Shown here: piece by piece, positions 57,421 to 64,000 of the stretch | Layout: each line of letters begins with the position of its first letter | Numbering within the stretch: the first letter of the stretch is position 1 | From: Delphinus delphis | Lineage: Eukaryota; Chordata; Mammalia; Artiodactyla; Delphinidae | Assembly: GCF_949987515.2 (NCBI RefSeq) | Contig: NC_082689.1 | Coordinates: 10,035,501 to 10,099,500, forward strand | Length of the DNA stretch: 64,000 nt | Direction: 5' to 3' | Made by a program: the position numbers and the translations under genes | The notes under the pieces: model-generated | Told to the model about the DNA's origin: nothing | Databases searched by the model: none | The model's input: only the letters and a program-made list of their open reading frames with translations

Positions 57421-58269
57421 CATGTATGACTTTTTATAATCAAACACAAACAATGAAGGTTGTTTCTCCTAGTGACTTTTTAGAGGTTAGTGCTTCATTG
57501 CTCTTACGGTTTATGAGATGAGGAAATCCTCATGGTTAACCTTAAAAGTCTTTTAATTTCTCTGGAAGCCTATGTTGGTAACAGGTTGAAGGTGGCGACT
57601 ACCGTCCAGCCTTCTGCATTTGCGAAAGATAGTCTCATTACCAAAGAATCTTGCTGCCATGGCGCATCTACTGTCCCAGGGGTCCGTGAGTAAGCCTGTG
57701 AAACAGTGTGATTCTGATGATCTCTCAGGGCGATTAGACAACATTATCGCTATTTCTCTCCTTATTCTAGGAGTGAGCACCAGAAAGATTCTCTTTTGTA
57801 ACTTAGATCTACACGATTACAAGTACATGTAATCAAAAATATTCCCTTTACAGAGCAGCCATCCCCTCAAAACTCCTACCAGCAATACTAACCCTTTGTT
57901 GGCTATTCCCTTTACTGCTTCCTTTAACGACCTTGGAAATTCATGTTTTTCATTGTAATTAAATAACGGAGATGTTTCCTGTGATTAAAAAAAAGCAAAT
58001 AGTATAAATTGTTTTGAAAACATAAAATAGGACAGTGTTAGAGGTACATCATATAAAAATGTAAATCTCTGGAAGCTTCCAGAAATATTATCTGTGAAAT
58101 ATTGAATTGGGTCCTGGATGCTGTTTGGTGAGGGAAAGGGAGGGGGCAGAAAGAGTTGTATGTTCGGGAAAGGACTTGTGATACCACCCCAGCAATAAGG
58201 ACTAATGCATGTGCAGCAGGGGGAAATCAGTTTCACGAAACCCAGATTTTTACCCTTTTATGACTCCAA
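57421..58269. other. No gene recognised
   Basis: Unassigned, with frames at 57553-57832 and 57985-58236 on both strands and no domain. Confidence 0.45.
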
Positions 58270-58279
58270 GGTCGTCTCA

Positions 58280-58650
58280 CATCTCAGGTCAGATTCTCTG
58301 GGAGACTGACTCTGAAGCAGAGGTTTATTTGCAGGGGGTTTGCTGGGAAGTTCTCTACGGAGCCATGCCTGGAGGGGGTGGAGGCGGGGCTGGGCAAAGG
58401 AAGATGCTGAACAGTGATGGGGTTGTAATAGAACCTTGGCTGCACCTGGAGGGAGCGATGGAGCTGGGATGGCTCTTCAGAGGCTCCCCCGACCCCCCCA
58501 CCTAGAGACAGACCTTTGTATCCCTGTATCAACCGGTCATTGCCCGGGGACTGTCCCAGGGAGGGGGCACAGCCTTGGGCAAGTCAGCCTCCTTTGGCTG
58601 AGGGCAGAGTCGAGAGCAGGACCCAGCTGTGGAAGGAGCAACGTCAGGGA
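58280..58650 (+). mobile_element. ERVL-type LTR fragment (possibly LTR33-like)
   Basis: 'attctctgggagactgactctgaagcagaggtttatttgcagggggtttgctgggaag' resembles a group of ERVL LTRs that read 'gattctctcaggaaactgactctgag...tttattgggaag'. Near 58580-58640 'gggcaagtcagcctcctttggctgagggcagagtcgagagcaggacccagctgtgg' is similar to 61335-61395. Family assignment is tentative. Confidence 0.45.
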
Positions 58651-59224
58651 TTCTGTGCACACGGCATCCACTACCGTCCTCCCCTCTGAGGCTCAGCTCG
58701 ACTTCCTTCCCAGTAAGTTCATTCCACTTGGGAATAGCACCTCCACGTTTCTGGTGGGTCTCTTGCCCTGGAGAAGCCACCAGAGAAAGGTTAGTGAGAC
58801 CAAGTACAGCCTCGTCAGTGCAGCTGGAGTGAAGGCCCAACTGATGCTCATCATTTCCCTCCACTACTACCTGTTTCAGATCCATTCATCCTGAGCTGGC
58901 CACTCAGCTGGGCTTAGTGGCTCATTGGTGAGATGACCCAGGCCATCACACTTGAGGGAATCTCAGCTCCTGATCACCAAGTCCCTCTCAGGCCACCATT
59001 GCTGCATTTATCTGTTTACTCTTAAAACTGGGCAGAGGAGTTCTCAGAGACACCCTGAGACACATGGACACCACGATTTATCCCTCTCTGTCCCCACCTG
59101 TAAGAGCAGCCCTATCTCCTCTTGATAATGCAGGTCAATTACTTCTGCAGCAGAGTAAATCCTGCCCTTCACTGCAGATTTCTGGGCATGTGGAATCAGA
59201 AGTAGTTGTGCAACAGCTATCACT
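58651..59224. other. No gene recognised
   Basis: Unassigned. The frames at 58436-58894 and 58529-58885 overlap on opposite strands. Confidence 0.4.
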
Positions 59225-60560
59225 TAAATTAAAAAAAAATTAAACTCTTTTGAGGTCTAATTTACATAGAATTAAATGCACATGTATTAAGTATACAGCT
59301 TGACGAGTTTTGACTCATCACTACCACAGTCGAGAGATAGAGGGGCTTCCCTGGTGGCGCAGTGGTTGAGAGTCCGCCTGCCGATGCAGGGGACACGGGT
59401 TCGTGCCCCGGTCCTGGAAGATCCCACATGCCACGGAGCGGCTGGGCCCGTGAGCCATGGCCGCTGAGCCTGCGTGTCCGGAGCCTGTGCTCCGCAACGG
59501 GAGAGGCCACAACAGTGAGAGGCCCGCGTACCGCAAAAAAAAAAAAAAAAAAAGAAATAGAATACTTCATGCTAGAAAGTTCCCTCATATCCATTCGATT
59601 TCAATTACTGCCCTCCCACCCCCAACTAGGAAACTACTGATTTTCTTTCTGTCAGTATACGTCTACAGGTAAGGCTTGCCTTTTCTAGAACGTAATGTAA
59701 ATGGAATATATAATGCATACTCTTTGGTGTCTGACTTCTTTTGCTCAGCAGAGCATTTTTAAGAGCCTCCATGTTGCTGCATGTTCTAGTGTGTTCTTTT
59801 TTGCTGCTGAGAAGTATCTCACTGTAAGGATAAACCATATGTTCAACCATTTACCTGCTGATTGATATTTGGTTGTTTTCAGTTTGGCCTATGATAAATC
59901 GAGCTGCTGTAGACACTCGTGTACATGTTTTTGTGTGGACATAGGTCTTCATTTTCTTGGGTATATATCTAGAAGTGGAATTGCTGAGTCATACAATAAG
60001 CATGTATTCAACTTTATAAGAAGCTGTCACACTGTTTTCTGAGATGGTTGTTCCATTTTATAACCCCGGCAGCAATGTTGGAGAGTCCCTGTGACTCCAC
60101 GTTTTTCCCCAGATCCTTAAGGTAGAAGCTTAGATAATTGATTCTACACATGTTTCCTTTCTAAATATAAGCCTTTAAGGTTATATAGTCCTCTCTTAAG
60201 GTTGCGTTAGCTGCATGCAACAGTTTTGATAGGCTGATATTCGTTGTTCTTTAATCAAAATATTTAAAAATGTCCTTTGTGATTTCGTCTTTGATCCGCA
60301 CATAACAGTGTGTAGTTTAATTTCAAATATTTGTAGATTTTCCAGGCATTTCTCAGTGAGTGATTTCCAAATGAATTCTGTTATGGCCAGAGAACATATT
60401 CTATACGATTTCAGTTCTTTGAACGTTACCGTGGCTGATGTCATGGAGCAGTATATGTGTATATGCTCTGTCTATATGGGTGAATATTCATATGCACTTA
60501 AAAAGAACGTATATTCTGCTTTTGTGGCATGCAGTGTCCTATAAAAGTCAATTACATTAG
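59225..60560 (-). mobile_element. Old L1 (L1M-like), holding a SINE
   Basis: Minus-strand L1: 'gaggtctaatttacatagaattaaatgcac', 'aagtatacagcttgacgagttttgac', 'gtctacaggtaaggcttgccttttctagaacg', 'gataaatcgagctgctgtagacactcg'. After about 60110 it continues with a more upstream ORF2 part ('tttgatccgcacataacagtgtgtagtttaatttcaaatatttgtagattttcc', 'tgttatggccagagaacatattctatacgatttcag'). An internal deletion lies near 60110. The SINE at 59343-59553 splits it. Confidence 0.8.
59343..59553 (+). mobile_element. CHR-type SINE, sense copy
   Basis: Full-length, with an A tail of about 19. Short candidate duplication AGAGATAG / AGAAATAG on the two sides (7 of 8). Body close to the group consensus. Confidence 0.93.
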
Positions 60561-61254
60561 AATAGTGACTTTGCAAAGCAGAGTTTAATACATCTTGAGC
60601 AAGGAGAGCAGCACTGCTCTTAGTTCAGAGGGGTCATGGAATCTGGGAATTCAAGATCTCCAAAGACATCCAGCAATCTGTGTTCTCCTCTCAAGCCTCG
60701 GGGTCTCTCTCCCTCCCAATCAGAGTCCTGAACGCGGCACTGCACTCTCTGGAGTGGAGAACTCAGTCTTCCTGGAGCTTTTACTCCACATCTAACTCAC
60801 TCGCGGGTCTGAGCCTCAGCTTTCTCCACCACTTAGATGCAGGAGATGTGAGTCTCTTTATATGCCAGGAAGGAGGCGCCTTGGCCGTAATCCCCAGCTG
60901 TATTTCTTTGTCTTTCTCCAGTGCATCCACGACACTCAGCGACAGCCATCTGATTCCATAATCCTTGTAATTACTGTTTCCCTTAAAACACTCTAATGCC
61001 CGAGACACTGCACCCATCAGCGCATTCCCTTCCATTTGTATCCCACTTCATTCACCCCCAGTTACAGTTTTAACAACCCCCCAGTGACAGCGTCCAGAGA
61101 TGATTGGAACTCCGTCTATTGCCAGCCAGTGGGTGGTCTGGCTCCCAAATGCCCACTTTAGAGTTTGCAAGCAAACAGGTTTGGACAAGAAGAGAGGTTG
61201 CATTGTGAGGCGGCTGCAGCCAAGGCTTTGGCTGATCCCACAGTAGATGCTGGG
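60561..61254. other. No gene recognised; may be LTR-derived
   Basis: Moderately GC sequence with overlapping frames on both strands. It runs into the LTR-like segment at about 61255, and part may belong to the same old ERV. Confidence 0.35.
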
Positions 61255-61480
61255 ATGGCCTCCTGCCATTGTCCCCCATTGAGGTCTGCGAACCCCACAC
61301 TGGAAGTGGGCTGCCCGTAGGGAGGGTATATATCGGGCAAGTCGGCTTCCTTTGGCTACAGGCAATGCCGAGAGGGGGACTCAGCCGTGGGCCATTGGCT
61401 GACACTACCAACCTTGGCCCACACTCCTCTCTGCTGGGGCCATAAACACAGTGATCCTGAAGGGGGAGGATGGTACATCA
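61255..61480 (+). mobile_element. LTR-like fragment similar to 58280-58650
   Basis: 'gtagggagggtatatatcgggcaagtcggcttcctttggctacaggcaatgccgagagggggactcagccgtggg' matches the 58560-58640 stretch over about 60 bp in the same orientation. The TATATA motif is notable. Probably another piece of the same LTR family. Confidence 0.45.
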
Positions 61481-62659
61481 GAACATCCGCTACACCATGA
61501 CCAAGAAATCATTCCTGAATGTCGTCTACACTTCAGAGAGGTCTTTGATGATTTCCTGCTCCTTTTGATTTCCTCTTACAATATGACCAGTAAAAAAAGA
61601 ACACAGAACATACAGCCATGATTTCTGCAGCTCTACCTGCAATTCCAGGTAGTTTGTTGAAGGTGAAGATTCAGTTTCCTCCTGACCTCACTCCCAGTTC
61701 CCCGTCCATAAGGCCACTGACTTGCTCTCTACCACTCCCCAGTGATCTCTGAATCTTGGCAAGAAGGGCTGCCCTGTCCAACAGAGCAGGTTTTACTTGC
61801 AGAAGTGCACCTGCTTCAAGTTAAGCAAAGGCCAAGACAGATCCAGAGGTATCTTTCTTTTTGTGGATGTTCTTTTCTAGATAACCTAATTCCTACCAGT
61901 TATGGCCGGCGCATTTCCTATAGGTTTGAGGACAGTAATTCTTGGCTTCGATGATGGAAGTGGGAAGAAAGAGAGAGAAAAAAAATGGAAGCAAAGAAAG
62001 ATTGGTTTGGTGTGAAATCAACTCAGGTGGAGAAGTGGTGAGGTGGGAAGATAGCAGAAGCTGTGGCTTCACACCAGTCCCCATGAGAGAGTGTTGGGAT
62101 CATACTGGTAATCAGGATGGAGGTACAGGGCAACAAAGACCCTTAGAAATCAGGCCACAAAGAACAAGAAGAGTACAGAGTTGCCCCTTTCTGGGCTAAA
62201 TGTGGTGGAAACAGATCTGAGCACATCCTCCATGCCGTTCTCAGCTTCCCCAGGCTCTAGTTGGAAAAGGAGCTGTATTTACTGATCTACAAAGATGGGC
62301 AGTGTCTCAGAGAGACTGAGAAGGGCTCTGAAAAAGCAGGTACCCTCATGTTCATTGCAAACTGTGCTAGAAAGAATCCTAATATGGTTGGAGCACGGCC
62401 CAGTTCCCACCTTCCTTTCAGAAGGACTTACTAGAAAAATTAGCAGGCATGGCTCGGCAGCATGGGTCACACAATCTGAGAGTAGGACAGGGGTGTACAC
62501 TAGGGAATTGGGAGAGCAAGAGTAAAACAAACAAAAAAGGAAATAAGGCTTTATGTCAGACTATGAGGCTTCACGTTTGCGCCAACTCTGATAAATCAGG
62601 AAACACTGAGAAAGATGTAAGGTTTAGTAGGAGACTAACATGTATTAGTGATGCTTTCT
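61481..62659. other. No gene recognised
   Basis: Unassigned. Short frames at 61742-62199 and 62279-62530 lack domains. Confidence 0.4.
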
Positions 62660-62661
62660 GT

Positions 62662-63178
62662 ATCAGTTATCTACCCCTACCTAACAAGTCACCCCAAAAC
62701 TTAGGGCTTAAAACAATACAACCATATTATTTTCTCATGGCTGTGTGGGCCAGCAATTCTGTGCTCAGCCGAGCGGTTCTTCTGCTGGCCTCACCTGGGT
62801 CATGCATGTGGCTGCTGTCTTTGAGTGGTGTGACTGGGCTGTCAGCTCACTCATGTGCGGTCACTTTGGCTTGGCTTCCCTCTGCAGGGTCATCATCTCA
62901 AAGAGGCTAGTCTGGGCTTCTTCCTGCCATGACCTCAGGTTCCAAGAGGGTGACAGTAGAAGCTGGAAGGTGTTTTGTGACCCAAGCTTAGAAATGCCAC
63001 AATGTCACTTCTGGTGCATTGTACTGATCAAAGCAAGTCACACATCCAACACAGATGCAAAGGCTGCAGATAAATTCCATCTCATGATGGGAGAAATGGG
63101 CAAGCCACACTGCAAAGGGCATGGCTTCTGAGAGGAGCAGAATGTTTGTGGCCATCTTTGAAAATAATCTGCCACTTT
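62662..63178 (+). mobile_element. MaLR LTR (MLT1-like)
   Basis: 'tatcagttatctacccctacctaacaagtcaccccaaaacttagggcttaaaacaat' then '...tctcatggctgtgtgggccagcaattctg', 'gcggttcttctgctggcctcacctggg', 'gaggctagtctgggcttcttcctgccatgacctcaggttccaagagggtgacag', 'gtcacttctggtgcattgtactgatcaaagcaagtcac' and '...tttgtggccatctttgaaaataatctgccac'. This is the full MLT1 order. The frames at 62449-63131 are LTR sequence, not genes. Confidence 0.9.
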
Positions 63179-63714
63179 TCTAAGGCTGGTGAGGGTATGA
63201 GGAGGTCCTGAGTAGGAGAATGACAACACAGATCCTGGGTATTAAGTAGTCCTGCCCCATTTGCCTTTTAACCCAGTTTGCAGAGACAACTGTGAAGTTT
63301 TCCTTTTGAGGGAGGGAAAGGGTTATCTGAACACCCTTATAAATACCTATCAGTACATAGGGACGAGAGCCAGTGGCTCCATCACTATAGGGAGGTTTAA
63401 ATGGTTTAATGAATTTTCTATATGGCTCATCTACAGCTGTTTTGGTGATTTTGAAATGAAGTTAATGATACCAGAAGGACTTTCCAGTACTTGCTCTGCT
63501 AAACATGTGACCATAATAAATTTCACCATCTGATTAAATTAAAAATGGAAACGAGCTTTAATATGGTTTATCACTTTTATGTGAAAAGCTAAATCAAATA
63601 ATTGAAGTCCACAAACATTCCAAATGGAAATGATCGGACCACAGGAAACATGGGCCACTTTGTGAGAATTTGATCATTCAGTAATAGAAAAGTAATGGGA
63701 TGAAAACTAAAGTT
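63179..63714. other. No gene recognised
   Basis: Unassigned. The frame at 63261-63533 has no domain. Confidence 0.4.
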
Positions 63715-63717
63715 TTC

Positions 63718-63905
63718 TGCACACCTACTATGTGCCAGGCATGTTGCACGCATTCACTCATTCATGGCCTGCAATAACTCTAAGTACTATGTAATATTAT
63801 CACCCTTTTTACAGATGAGAAATCTGAGGTTCAGCAAGGTTAATGACTTGCCAAAAGTCCTCACCTAGTTCAAAGGCTGGGATTCAGCCTGTATCCTTAT
63901 TGTCC
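63718..63905 (+). mobile_element. MIR SINE (ancient)
   Basis: 'cacacctactatgtgccaggcatgttgcacgcattcactcattcatggcctgcaataactctaagtactatgtaatattatcacc...acagatgagaaatctgaggttcagcaaggttaatgacttgcc...gctgggattcagcc' is a long, well-preserved MIR. Confidence 0.9.
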
Positions 63906-64000
63906 TAGGTCCTTTCCCATATTTATTGAAATTGATACATATTTTATAAATGTATTAAAATTATGTACACTGTAGCTTAAATCTATAATCATATCATAAG

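Noticed and set aside
62449..63131. Overlapping frames of 128 and 153 codons
   Set aside because: They lie within an MLT1-type LTR whose ordered landmarks are clear.

Overview
This is eukaryotic, mammalian DNA, and it most likely comes from a whale or dolphin, probably a toothed whale. The main evidence is a roughly 200 bp tRNA-derived SINE. It starts with a head like GGGCTTCCCTGGTGGCGCAG, carries pol III A and B box-like motifs, and ends in an A tail. It occurs about fifteen times as full-length, highly similar copies on both strands. This matches the CHR family known from cetaceans and their relatives. One longer, older CHR-like copy and one truncated copy are also present. The rest of the window is typical mammalian non-coding DNA: L1, L2, MIR, MER5-type DNA transposons, MaLR and ERV LTRs, and microsatellites. 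I found no convincing host protein-coding exon, tRNA, rRNA or CRISPR array. Nearly all long open frames lie inside SINEs or L1s.

Layout. Positions 1-140 are the cut end of an L1. Positions 2225-3255 are an old L1 holding two SINEs in opposite orientation. Positions 5567-6152 hold a SINE joined to a 377 bp unit that occurs again at 29941-30317, again next to a SINE. Positions 11770-19430 are a nested block: old L1 sequence, a younger 4.2 kb L1 truncated exactly before ORF2, a broken SINE, a MER5-like scrap, a CTTT microsatellite, and more old L1. Positions 19430-26900 are mostly unassigned, with a MIR split by a SINE and a probable ERV solo LTR near 23900-24507. Positions 26970-27430 are a fossil CR1/L3 reverse transcriptase fragment. 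Positions 32910-35772 are a MaLR LTR split by a 5'-truncated L1 that appears to carry a 3' transduction. Positions 47010-47880 are a DNA transposon split by an old L1. Positions 48653-55841 are a full-length L1 of about 7.2 kb with a perfect 15 bp target-site duplication. The final 8 kb hold a SINE, an old L1 with another SINE, LTR-like fragments, a MaLR LTR and a MIR.

These elements do not form a pathway. The L1s are the likely source of the enzyme that moved the SINEs, but every L1 ORF2 here is broken, so none could supply it now. The strongest candidate for something undescribed is the repeated LTR-like plus SINE unit: two copies about 24 kb apart, equal in length, with 8 differences in 377 bp. 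It could be a composite retroelement or a small segmental duplication, and the sequence alone does not decide. All family names come from recalled consensus features; no database search was run.
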